64,000 bases of DNA, taken from contig NC_077242.1 in the NCBI RefSeq assembly GCF_947179165.1, positions 26,608,097 through 26,672,096 on the forward strand. Reading direction: 5' to 3'. The translations under genes were made by a program, and so were the position numbers. The notes under the pieces were generated by a model, which was given only the letters and a program-made list of their open reading frames with translations, had not been told where the DNA came from and ran no database searches. The DNA is from Solanum dulcamara. Lineage: Eukaryota > Streptophyta > Magnoliopsida > Solanales > Solanaceae. The number at the start of each line of letters is the position of its first letter. Position 1 is the stretch's first letter. Shown in pieces: positions 12,491 through 23,111 of the stretch.

Positions 12491-13680
12491 GGTCTTTAGT
12501 TAATAATTAATGTTATCAATAATGTTTTTTTTTCTTTTATCACAAGTAGTCTAACAATTAAGATTACTCTTATATGTTTAATTAATTAAACACAGCCTCT
12601 ATATTATCTTGGCTTTGTATTTGCACACATATAATTATTGTGGCCTTCATAACTTATCCGTATTTTCAAGCATGTTAATTTACTAATGTAGAGGTTTATT
12701 TGAGATTTTACGTGCTAATTATCGTTTTATTTATTTTGCTTGATGATGTGTCTAATTAAGAAATCTACATTTTTCTTTAGTCTAACACCTACCCTAATAG
12801 TACATCCAATGTCTCTTGGATATTAAGTTGGGACGTTAGACACCTTTTAAGATGATAGTTTTTATTATTTCTTTTAGATCGATTTAGGATAATAATAATA
12901 AATAAACCTAGAAGGGGTAGGAGTAGATAGGCCCTTCGGAAATGATAGAAGTCGACCCGAGGAGAAAATGACAAAATACTATATTTTTGTCTTCCGATTA
13001 ATAAGTCGGCGCTGATCCAAAGAATATGAATATATAAATATTTTTATCCCGTCTATTCTAAAATATTTTCATTGATATATATTTGGGGTAGTTTAAATGT
13101 TAAAAACTAAATTGTTTTCTTCTAGGTATCACTAATTTCTATTGTCTTTAATCTTTTTTTAATTAGTTAATAATATTATTTATCCTGTATTAATTCTAAT
13201 ATTAATTTTTTAGTTTAACCTAATTAAATCCCTTAAAGAGAAACTGTTTTTTATGATCGTTTGTTTAATTTAAATAATTCATTTAATTATCCCTCTTTTA
13301 TTTAATCATTTTTATATTAAGTCTATTACTCTTATAAATTATCTAAAAATATTTCAAAATTTATATTTCTTTCAAATTGTTTAATGCTTCGATTATTGTT
13401 TAAAACACATTTTTCCAAAGTTAGTCAATTAATTTTTAAATCGTTGGACAACCGCATGTTAGCTGCTATTTTAAGTGCTAAAACATTCTTAAAATAGTAA
13501 TATGAACCTCGTACCTTTTTTCTCTGAATTTTTAAGACTTAAATCTGTTAGGGTCTTTTAAATTAAGTTTTCTTAATTTTTTTAAATAATTAAGTGGCGA
13601 CTCTTCTTTTACTAAAATTGATTTTTTTTCTAAAAAAGTTGAAATTGATTTTAAACTGTCTTTTTCCGACATAATAGAAA

Positions 13681-13698
13681 TGGCGACTCCGCTTGGGA
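13681..13698 (+). other. Primer-binding site of element C
   Basis: TGGCGACTCCGCTTGGGA lies four bases after the LTR end. Ogre-lineage elements are known for a PBS complementary to a tRNA-Arg 3' end beginning TGGCGACTCC. I assign it on that basis without an alignment to the tRNA. Confidence 0.75.
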
Positions 13699-15155
13699 TT
13701 AATTAGGTTTTAACCGTTAGATTTGACTAACCTATTTGACTAACTATTCGAGAATGTAATAATTAGTAATTCATTTTCTTTATGTGCGTCTTAAATGTTT
13801 AAATTATAATTTGCTTTCTTTATTTGCGCCTTATATGTTTAAAATTACAATTATTGAACTGTAATTGCATGCATTAATTCCGCTAAATGGTAAATAGTTT
13901 GCATTAGGATTAAGGACGGTTACGTAGTCACATGCGGCTGTTCCTTCAGAAAATAACAATTACTTCTTGAATTAATAAACGGGTAGTTGGTTCGTGGTCG
14001 TCCAACGTCGTTTATTATATTCAGCCCGCAGTTTGTCTGACTCGGGTATACGGTCTCTTTTCAAAGCCCACTCTAGTCCACTTAGCGTAGAGCGAAGCCA
14101 AATTCCTATTTAATAATTGACCTAAGTTTACCTAACACCCAAGGAATGTTTGGCCCATTAGAAAGACCACCTTGAGTCCAAAATGGCCCTCGGCCTAAAT
14201 GGATGATCATACCTATGTGTTTAAATTTGAAGGTTGTATACGCTGTTTGGCAACCATTGTCCCTCGTGGTTGGAAGTTTATTCTAGTAGCTTAGTCAAAA
14301 AGGGTTGATGTTCGGAGATGTCAAGAAGTCAAGAACGAAGGATTTTTCATGAAGGCTTAATTAGGATTGCACCCCTGCGTGGGACTGATTATTTGTATCC
14401 CTTTTCCCCATTATGTATCCCCATTCATTTTATTCATAATATTTGTATAAATATAAGTTTTGGGGGCAATGGTACTTTTCAAACAACGCTATGCATCCTT
14501 CAAATCATTAGGCCTACCCTTGGCACAAAAGGGTCACATATCTGTTAGGACACGTAGTAACTGTTTATTTGTTATATGTTATAACTGTTTAATGAATGTG
14601 TTGCTTTACTTGAAGGCATTCTAACCCACTCTTATTAAATCCCCCAAAACACAAATATCAAGTCACTATCGAAAGTACAACCAAATGCTCTTAGAGTCTT
14701 TACTCTCACCACAAAATTCAAAATTCACTTTCAAGTCCTAAATCTTACTCTCTCCTCTCAAAAAAAGGTTGATTTGTCATCTCAAGTCAGAAAATTCTCA
14801 AACTACGTAGGGCCTGGCATCTCCTTCATAAGATACGTAGGCAGTCTTTCAAGGTTTGACCATTATCTTTTAAAAGCTTACTTTTCCCCTTCATATTTTA
14901 CAAAGAAATATCAATATCACATCAGTAGATGTCAAGATACAACCGTGTAAGATGCAAGAAGATATTGATTCAATGCAAGTCATCTTTCTTGATACATTCA
15001 ATCCTAAATTCGATAGGCAAATTTCTGTCTATTTTGTCCTTTTTAATACTCATGGGTTATCTTGTCTTCAAATAAAGCAACTCTTATGTGTTTATCTTTT
15101 TTCGATATGATATTTTACATTATCTGTTATTAATATAGACTGATATGTTTACCTT
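13699..15155 (+). other. Untranslated leader of element C
   Basis: About 1.45 kb without a convincing open frame lies between PBS and gag. It carries one copy of the CTACGT...ACGTAG motif (14806-14850) that recurs downstream of gag. A 76-codon open frame at 14318-14548 has no recognisable motif. Confidence 0.7.
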
Positions 15156-17028
15156 TTGAGTTATTTTCTGTCAAGGTATTTAGAATTGATCGGTGTTGAC
15201 AAATTGGCTGAGCATCCTTATTTCACGAAATCAAAAACTTCCAAAGATTTCTTTCCCGATCAAAATATGTTAGTAAAGAAAAGGAAAATGACTGGCAATA
15301 ATGACAACACTGGTTTGACAGAGATTGTCGTGACACACCCTATCATCACCGAACAAAATGAGTTGATCGCACAGTTAGTGCAACAAATCACCGAGATGAG
15401 GGTTGAGATACAAAAAAATCGAGAATTATCGAATCTGGCTATAGCTGCCAAGATGCCTGTTCCAGGCGATGGAAGGCCTCCAATTCATTTCCCTTCTCCG
15501 AGTTCAAGTACGGAACACGTTCAAAACCCATCCTTAAACCCCGCTTAAAATGCCTTCATTGTTGACCGTACTGCCTCCAACCCCCATCATGCTTCCGCTT
15601 CCTACCAAGCACCACCTTACCCTCAAATTACCAATCCTCAAAACTTTCCTCCTCCACAAGACACCAACCCTCAAGCTTGTCCTACCCCACAAATTCAAAA
15701 TGTTAACAATCCACAGACCTTTTCCCATCATCAAAATCAGCATACTAACCATCAAACATTTCCCCAAAATTACCAAGCAGCACAAAATACACCAAATCCT
15801 CCCATTATCCCTTCCTTGCCTCAAAAGATAGCTTTCCAAATCCCAATCCCAAATGAGCCCTATACCGACGGTTCTGAACTTGATCACTATGAGAAACAAG
15901 AGAGGGAGTGGAGGACCAAAGAGAAAATAACTAAGCAGAGAATGAAAGAGGAAATTATAAAAGCTATGAAGGACTTTCACTATACCCCGAATGTTGTTGG
16001 TTTGAATTATGAAGATTTATGTATCCATCTAGATCTGGACCTCCCAGAAGGGTTTAAAGTACCTAAATTTGAAATTTTCGGTGAAACCAGGAATCCTTTG
16101 ACTCATTTAAGAGCATATTGTGATCAAATCGTAGGAGTTGGGAAGAATGAGGCATTATTAATGCAACTCTTTAGCCGAAGCTTAAGTGGAGAGACTTTGA
16201 AATGGTTTAGTTCTCAAGAAATGAAACAGTGGCCAAATTGGAATGCTTTGGCTAAAGATTTCATCAAAAGATTTGCTTATAATGTGGAGATCATTCCTAA
16301 TCGTTATTCTTTGGATAAAATCAAACAAAAGTCTACTGAAAGCTATCGAGAGTGCGCCTACCGTTGGAGGAAAGAGGCTGCCAGAGTAAGACCTCCCATG
16401 AATGAAAAAGAGATTATTGAAGTCTTTATATGCAATCAAGAGCTTGAGTACTATGATAGGATGTTGTTGCTCGTAGGAGAGAAATTTACTGACGTGGTCA
16501 AAATTGGTGAGACCATCAAAGACGATCTTAAGACCGGAAGGATTACCCGTATGGCTATCCAAACTAGTTCCTCAGGTTTGTTCAAAAGGAAAAAAAAAGA
16601 TGTGTCTTTTATTTCTCATGCGCCTGATAGAAGGATACAAACATCATCCAATTTTAGCTCCAAAAAAAACTCACCCCCCAAAATCTATCCCCCATCTCGA
16701 CAAAATCCCTACCCAATTTTCTACGTCCAACCGATTTATCAAACTCTGCCTCCTAATTACCTACCTCCGCACTATCAAAATGCTCTCGTGGCTACCAAAC
16801 TCCACAACACCTAAATTTCTAAACTCCTGCACCTTTCCGCCAAAATCGTCCTAGTTATCATCATGTACCCCCACCCTCACAAAATAACTGCAACATTTCT
16901 CAACCCAATTTTGAAAATAGGCCTACTAGGATTTTTACTCCTCTAGTGGAAAGTCGGACTAAGCTGTTCGAAAGACTGAGAGATACAGGCATTATTCATC
17001 CTATTGCACCTAAACCGACTGATATAAG
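15156..17028 (+). pseudogene. gag of element C (Ogre type), N-terminal and capsid part
   Basis: This codes for the structural Gag protein. A 130-codon segment (15156-15548) ends in a TAA, but the same frame continues to 16814, so the original gene was one long frame with a single stop at 15546-15548. The first part contains a glutamine/glutamate-rich, probably coiled-coil stretch ('IAQLVQQITEMRVEIQ'), then a proline/asparagine/glutamine-rich linker. The capsid (retrotrans_gag) domain is at about 16050-16540 with 'FEIFGETRNPLTHLRAYCDQ' and 'LMQLFSRSLSGETLKWF'. After 16814 the frame shifts, and at 16918-17028 an Ogre Gag tail ('FTPLVESRTKLFERLRD') is readable in another frame. The true start could be Met at 15288. 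A hAT element cuts the gene at 17029. Confidence 0.85.
17021..17028. other. Left 8-bp target-site duplication of the hAT element (gatataag)
   Basis: GATATAAG precedes the terminal TAGGGGTGTTCA and is repeated exactly after the other terminus at 17998-18005. Confidence 0.9.
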
Positions 17029-17997
17029 TAGGGGTGTTCATGGTTCGGTTTGGTTCAGTTATTGATTAAAATCATAACCAAACCAATTTAATCGGTTATT
17101 ACATGTCTAAAACCATAACCAAACCAAGTAAAATAATAAGCACGGGTTTGGTTATTGTCGGTTTGGTTCGGTTATTCGATTTATGACTAGCCGAGACAAT
17201 TCAAATATTCTCTGTCTACATTCTTCAAATTCTTACGAAGCTTTTTTTTTCTCACAGCCCACAGAGGTTCAAAACAGAAAAGGAAACAACTTAAACATTC
17301 AAAACAAAAAAGAAAACAACTTAAAATCAATTTAAAATTTGAAAAACTTCTTATAAACCTTCTCAAAATTTGTCAAACTTGTACTTGGGGGTGAGGAGTT
17401 GAGGTTGCTTTTGAGTCTTCACTGTTAGTCTATGACTGTGAGTCTGTGACTTTATGAGAAACCAACATGAGAGGAACAGAAATGTAAAAGAAAAATAGAT
17501 ACTAGGGTTTTAAAGTTTTAACTTTTACCTTATGTTGCTGCCTGCTGCTTAAGTGTTTAGTGCTTATTAGGAATTTAGGATTAAGAATTGAGGATTTAGA
17601 ATTGGGCTAATGAGCTTGGATTGTTGGACTTGGACTGCTGTTTAGTGTTTATTAGAATTTATAATTGAGCTTGAGAGTTGGGCTTGGATTGTTGGGCCTT
17701 AAAAATAAGTAGATTAATATTAAATTAATAATTAAAAGGTATAAAATATATTTAATCATTTATGAAAAACTAATATTATACGTATAAATAATTATAAATT
17801 TTATGTATATAATTATCGGTTTGGTTCGGTTATTTATTCGGTTATTTTTTTCTATAACCATAACCAAACCAAATATTATCGGCTATTCAAATTTAAAACC
17901 AAACCAAACCAAACCAAACCAAATATCGGTTTTTTTATTCGGTTTGGTTAAATTTTCGGTTTGGTTTTGGTTTTAACCAAAACTGTGAACAACCCTA
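17029..17997. mobile_element. Non-autonomous hAT-superfamily DNA transposon, 969 bp
   Basis: The terminal inverted repeats are TAGGGGTGTTCA at the left and TGAACAACCCTA at the right (one mismatch), flanked by a perfect 8-bp duplication. An 8-bp TSD with TA(G/A)GG-type ends is the hallmark of hAT elements. Subterminal regions are packed with GGTTTGGTT/AACCAAACC repeats, which resemble transposase-binding arrays. There is no transposase frame. It interrupts gag of element C between the 'RLRD...PTD' tail and the zinc-finger region, so it is younger than C. Confidence 0.92.
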
Positions 17998-18005
17998 GAT
18001 ATAAG

Positions 18006-18245
18006 CTCTAGATTCTTTAGAGCTGACCAAATATGTGCATATCATTTGAATAGTGTAGGGTACGTTACTGAGACTTATGTCAATTTGAGGCACAAGATTT
18101 AGAATTTAATTGATCGTGAGGTCGTCACTCTCCAAACCGACACTCCCAATGTTAATAATAACCCCCTTCTAAATCATGAAGGGATGAATATTAACATGAT
18201 TGAAGTTGCAAAAGATTGGAATGCCAATAGTCCCAGTCAAATCTG
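18006..18245 (+). pseudogene. gag of element C, zinc-finger-like C-terminal part
   Basis: The Ogre Gag frame resumes directly after the hAT target duplication: 'QICAYHLNSVGYVTETYVNL', then 'HKI' with a stop, then 'LIDREVVTLQTDTPNVNNN'. In Ogre-type elements this region is a short CxxH...GH...C finger followed by a conserved 'IQDLID' segment. Here the second His and the last Cys are both Tyr, so metal binding is probably lost. No protease follows. Confidence 0.75.
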
Positions 18246-18859
18246 ACAATCTTGAAAAGTCTTTTCCTTATGTGTATCAGTCATTTTTAGTGCGAGAGTC
18301 TGTCAATAATATTGGTCTAAGAGTAGGAGTCAGTGATGCTGTGATATCGAGACGTCAGGCATACGAGATGCCAAGCCAAAAGAGCAAGTGCCTAATTTGA
18401 CCTACAATCTGCTCTTGGTTCCTCACTCATCTTGATAGATAAAGACGAATTTTAAGTTATTTCTGAAAAGACGGTGGTAGTATGGATACCCACCCTTTAT
18501 GTCACTTTTACCTTATTACGCTTTAATTCTCCTCGTATTGTTTTGAAAAAAGGCAAATTAGTTCATGACCATGATGAAAGTTTATTTCTTTATTTCCAAA
18601 TGAAAGCCTCCTTTATTGCGAAAATTCGTTTTAAATACTTTACTTTACGAAAATTCGTTTTAATTTCCTTTGGTATCTTTCCCTGTAATTGCATCATTTT
18701 CTTGTAATCGCTTCCATGCTTGTTTATTTTCGAAATCTCTTTCAATTTGAACTACGTCTGACCTGAATTCTCAAGAATGAGATACGTAAGCGGCCTATGT
18801 CGGCCTCGGTCACTTTTCTATTAAAATATCCCATTTCTCATTTATCCCCCGAGAGGGGG

Positions 18860-18905
18860 AACTACGTTTCACCTGATTCCTGCCTCAACGGGATACGTAG
18901 GCGCC
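18860..18905 (+). repeat. CTACGT...ACGTAG motif, best copy
   Basis: AACTACGTTTCACCTGATTC and GGATACGTAGGC form the two ends of a 45-50 bp motif whose CTACGT and ACGTAG arms are inverted repeats. Other copies lie at 14806-14850, 18749-18800, 21957-22005 and 22135-22185, with decreasing fidelity. Confidence 0.7.
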
Positions 18906-18962
18906 GCAACGGTTCAGTCATATCTCCCGTAAGTTCTCTATTTATGATAGAAACTGGGACAG

Positions 18963-19156
18963 AATTTTTGAGAGGGACTCAAAATTTCAAAGAAGATCTT
19001 TTCACAAAAGAAGACAAGACTGAGGTGCATCAGAAAAGTAACTAGGACAGAATTTTTAATAGGATCTCAAAAATTCTGCAAATCTCTTATTGGTAGTATG
19101 ATATTTACCAAGACATCTAACTGGGACAGAAATTTTTGAGGATGACCTCAAAAATT
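18963..19156 (+). repeat. Three regularly spaced hairpins after gag of element C
   Basis: Copies lie at 18963-18987, 19048-19078 and 19130-19157, each preceded by ACT(G/A)GGACAG. The third has an 11-bp perfect stem (AATTTTTGAGG / CCTCAAAAATT) with a 4-nt loop. The second has a 10-bp perfect stem (CAGAATTTTT / AAAAATTCTG). Spacing is about 80-88 bp. Confidence 0.8.
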
Positions 19157-20016
19157 ATATCTAATATCATCAGAAGGTTTTACTCAACTTCAAAGTTCAA
19201 GGTTGGCCTCGAATGATCCCTGACATTGTTGGAAGGTCAATATCAACCTCAATAATCTCTAGCACCATTAGAGTTCAGAGTCAACTACAAAAACTTTCTA
19301 GCTATGTCAGAATGTCCCAAGAATCCTTAAAAAATTTGTGAACAAGATATCAACCCTACTCAAAGCTTCGTATCAAGGACGTTCATTTAAGTTATGTGTG
19401 ACATGACATCTGGCAGTGATCCTTTTCAAATTGCTTTTCAAAAACTCATCTTTCTTAAAGCTTTTGATACATCAAATATTTTGTATTAATATAGTTTAGT
19501 CTTATATCTACCGAGAAGTGGGGAATCTGAGCAAGCGATCGAAGATAGCAGGACAAGGAGAAAACAAATGAAGAATTCAACACAAATCAATTCATTAAAA
19601 CTAACAATTTTTCTGTGGATGCAGATTTATAAAAGATAACCATATCCCTTCTTTCAGCAAGTACAAAGAAGTTAAAAGAACAAAGAGTTTTCAAAGTGAT
19701 AATTTTGTCACCAGGATTTGTCAAACGAAAAGGAGATGTTCAAAAAAGGAACAACAATGCCTCGTTCAAATCTCCAGCAAGCCATGAGCCACAATGAATA
19801 TAGAGTGTTCGAAAATGAGCATGATATTCACACACTAATGTCAAAGTGATCAGGCACTTTGTACATATTTTCAAGAATTTTCTCTAAAGATTTTTGCTCA
19901 GTCGTTAGTTAAAATGACAATGTGTCTATTTCTTAGTTTTGAATGCAGGAAAACGCAAAGGAGCTACTTTCAATGTAAGTGTCCATAATGATATCAAATT
20001 ATGTTCTCCATCCTCA

Positions 20017-20930
20017 GGCCATTCATATTTTATTATTCGTATTATATTACCAGAGGTGATAATATCATTTGCCAAGAAGGCCATTCATATTTTATTATTC
20101 GTATTATATTACCAGAGGTGATAATATCATTTGCCAAGAAGGCCATTCATATTATTTTATTCATATTATTTTACCGGAGGTGGTAATATCATTGCCAAGA
20201 GGGCCATTCATATTTTATTATTCATATTATATTATCGAAGATGGTAATATCATTTTCCACGAGGGCCATTCGTATTATATTACTCATCTTATATTATCAG
20301 AGGTGGTAATATCATTCCCCAAGAGGGTCATTCGTATTATTTTATTCACATTATATGATACCATATACGATGATATAATACCATATACGATGATATAATG
20401 CCGTATATGATGATACAATGCCATATATAATGATATTATTTTATTCATATTATATTACCGGAGGTGGTAATATCATTGCCAAGAGGGTCATTCATATTAT
20501 TTTATTCATATTATATTACCGAAGGTGGTAATATCATTTGCCAAGAGGGTCATTCATATTATTTTATTCATATTATATTACCAGAGGTGGTAATATCATT
20601 TACCAAAATGGTCATTCATATTTTATTATTTATATTATGTTACCGGAGGTGGTAATATCATTTGCCAAGAGGGTCATTCATATTTTATTATTTATATTAT
20701 GTTATCGGAGGTGGTAATATCTTTGCCAAGAGGATCATTCATATTTTATTATTTATATTATATTATCGGAGGTGGTAATATCATTGCCAAGAGGGCCATT
20801 CATATTTTATTATTCGTATTATATTATCGAAGGTGGTAATATCATTTGCCAAAATGGTCATTCGTATTATATTACTCATATTATATTATCGGAGATGGTA
20901 ATATCATTCGCCAAGAGGGCCATCATTCAT
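20017..20930 (+). repeat. Minisatellite of about 62 bp units in element C
   Basis: Units read GGCCATTCATATTTTATTAT... to ...ATCATTTGCCAAGAA. The first two (20017-20078 and 20079-20140) are identical, and later ones vary by short indels, giving roughly a dozen copies. A small sub-array of four 20-bp units (ATACCATATACGATGATATA and variants) interrupts it at 20358-20437. The overlapping open frames over this region are by-products of the repeat. Confidence 0.9.
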
Positions 20931-21340
20931 TATTTATCATTGCCAAGAGGGTCATCATCTATCATGTCATTGCCAAGAGGTCCATCATTCATCATATTAT
21001 TGCCGAAAGGGCCATCATCTATCATGTTATTGCCAAGAGGACCATCATTTATCATTGCTAAGAGGGTCATCATTCATCATTGCCAAAAGGTCCATCATTC
21101 ATCATGTCATTGCCAAAAGGGACATCATTCATCATATCATTGCTGAGAGGGCCATCATCTATCATGTCATTACCAAGAGGGCCATCATTTATCATTGCCA
21201 AGAGTTTCATCATTCATCATTGCCAAGAGGGCCATCATTCATCATTTATCATTGCTAAGAGGTCTATCATTTATCATATCATTGCTGAGAGGGCCATCAT
21301 TTACCATACCATTACCGAGAGGCCATCATCATATCACATC
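20931..21340 (+). repeat. Minisatellite of about 25-35 bp units in element C
   Basis: Units are built on (C)ATTGCCAAGAGGGCCATCAT followed by TCATCAT/TATCAT, with about fourteen copies of variable length. They derive from the end of the preceding 62-bp unit (GCCAAGAGGGCCATTCATAT), so the second array evolved by shortening the first. Confidence 0.85.
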
Positions 21341-22316
21341 ATGTCATCTTGTTGCATATTACATCAAAATTGAAACTATTTGCAGTCGAGGAATATATTA
21401 CAAATCACATCAACTTAGGAAATACGTGTTGTTTGCTCTACGTCGAAATCAGAGGAGGTTGACATGCTGACACAGTAACGACGCTATCCTTTTCTTTGAG
21501 CTATATTTTTCTACTAATGAGTTTTATCTTAGTCTTTGTCGAGAGCATCCAAGAGGATGAATTCTCAATTAAACCACAGGTACTGACAACATCTAAAGGA
21601 ATGTCGCACAACAAAGAACTTTTCTTAGTAACAATTTGGGATACGAGTTGAAGAATAACTCCCACCACAATCAAACCACAACCCTACCAGAAGGCAGGTA
21701 GTATCTCTTTGAGTTTGTTGGCTTCAATTTTGCTCCGAAAAGCTTCAACTAGTCACCAAAAGCAATTTCTCAATCTGAGTGACAATACATGAAGAGCTTT
21801 GGAAAGTCTGTCCGTGTAAGTTCTTAATTATGGGTGTGAAGCTAGCCACATTCATGGCTAAGAGTTTGCAAGCCTCTTTTTCATACTCGATTCATTTGTC
21901 ATTCCTCCAAACTAAAGGTTATCTTAGCATAAGAGATTTCCTTTTCAACCGATTGAGTCAAACTACAAGCAGTCTGATTCCTAAGTTTAAGGATATGTAG
22001 GCAAGCTCGGTACTGAAAACTTGACTGTACTCGAACAAACTTCCTCATCTCATTCTCGAGCATTCTGGTTTCACAATTCGACACCAGGATAGCTTTTGTA
22101 TTTTTTCAAAATTCGTGCGCCAAATCAAGTGTCTTGAACTACAAGTGGCCTAAATTCTCATGTAACCTGATATATGTAGGAAACTTGATACTGAAGTTCG
22201 GCTATGACTTTCTAAAAGTCTGTACCATACCTTCTTTCAAAAAGAGAAAGATATGATCGGTCAAAATTCGATTTCTCAATTTTCTTTGTTCAGGATCTCT
22301 TTCATCGATCCTACTC
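21341..22316 (+). other. Non-coding 3' untranslated region of element C
   Basis: About 1 kb between the minisatellite and the polypurine tract. It holds two degenerate CTAC...GTAGG motifs (21957-22005 and 22135-22185) similar to those near gag. I see no coding domain. Confidence 0.65.
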
Positions 22317-22330
22317 AAAGAAAGGGACAG
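22317..22330 (+). other. Polypurine tract of element C
   Basis: AAAGAAAGGGACAG lies directly before the 3' LTR start (T)TGTTGACACC, the position and composition expected for the plus-strand primer. Confidence 0.85.
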
Positions 22331-22891
22331 TTGTTGACACCCAATTTTGACCAGCCCATAACTATTTTTTGGATTGTTATCTCAATAAATAGGCATTTTT
22401 CAAAATTATTTCTTTATTAAACAAATAAATTTATATTTAGTTTTAACCAATAAATCATATATTTTGACTTTATAATATTATTTCTATTTATTAATATTAT
22501 TACTATTATCTTTATTATTTTTGTTTTTTTAATAATAAGCTTAGTACGTTCAAATATTCTTACGTATCTTTTAGTATATATTATGTAGGTGTGTGTATTT
22601 TCTTTATATAAAAAATATTACTTAATTAAGTTTATAATTTACTTATTCATATTAACATATACATATTACATATCTATTTTAATACGTCTTGTATACATAT
22701 GCATATTAGTTATTACTTAATTAAGTTTATTATATACTTTAGTTAACTATATTAATTATGCATCTATTTAGTATATATTATATACATACGTATGTTATAT
22801 ATATACACAAATATTTACATAGTATATACATGAGTAGTTATTTTATGTACAAAAATACTACTACTTGATAAATTTTATGATTTTACTTATT

Positions 22892-22892
<1 letters not shown>

Positions 22893-22951
<59 letters not shown>
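22893..22951. repeat. Expanded (AT)n microsatellite in 3' LTR C
   Basis: About 59 bp of AT/TA repeats, against about 24 bp in the 5' LTR of the same element. Confidence 0.9.
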
Positions 22952-22954
<3 letters not shown>

Positions 22955-23106
22955 GGTTATTAATTAAATAGCAATCTATTTAATTTTTTTCCATTTTATT
23001 TTAAGCATAGTCCTTTTATTTAATTCATTTTAATTTTTAGCCTAGATTAAATTCAATATATAACCCAAATTCAATTCTTAAATTCATCTTTTAATCATAT
23101 CTATCC

Positions 23107-23111
23107 ATCTC
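23107..23111. other. Target-site duplication of element D (atctc)
   Basis: ATCTC precedes the left LTR of D and is repeated exactly at 32756-32760. Removing D and one copy restores continuity with the 5' LTR of C. Confidence 0.95.

Larger units (their letters stand above)
8676..13676 (+). repeat. 5' LTR of element C (about 5.0 kb)
   Basis: It starts TGTTGACACCC and ends ...CCGACATAATA, where the 3' copy has ...ATAACA, followed four bases later by the PBS. The alignable 3' copy is 22332-23111 plus 32756-36983. By eye there are several substitutions per 300 bp and some indels, so the insertion is older than that of D. A GC-rich block with CAG/CAA runs lies at about 9537-9960, and a purine-rich stretch at 10915-11040 may belong to the transcribed leader. 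Confidence 0.9.
18246..20016 (+). other. Non-coding downstream region of element C with structured motifs
   Basis: No protease, RT, RNase H or integrase motif is found on either strand. It holds two CTACGT...ACGTA(G/A) motifs (18749-18800 and 18860-18905) and three hairpins with AATTTTTGAG/CTCAAAAATT arms (18963-19156). The rest, up to the minisatellite, is unremarkable. Short open frames at 18200-18400, 18474-18707 and 18797-19045 show no family resemblance. Confidence 0.75.
22332..23111 (+). repeat. 3' LTR of element C, first part
   Basis: Matches the 5' LTR from its TGTTGACACC start to '...tctatccatctc', where element D is inserted. Carries the expanded AT tract (22893-22951). The remainder is at 32756-36983. 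Confidence 0.92.

Noticed and set aside
15534..15980. 148-codon minus-strand open frame opposite gag of C
   Set aside because: Antisense of the proline/glutamine-rich Gag linker. Open because of composition.
20931..21340. Short direct repeats at near-regular spacing that resemble a CRISPR array at first sight
   Set aside because: There are no unique spacers, the units grade into the preceding 62-bp minisatellite, and the context is a plant LTR element.
20001..21470. Overlapping open frames of 60-124 codons with repeated 'HSYFIIRIILPEV'-like text
   Set aside because: They follow directly from translating the minisatellite in several frames. There is no unique sequence, start context or known family.
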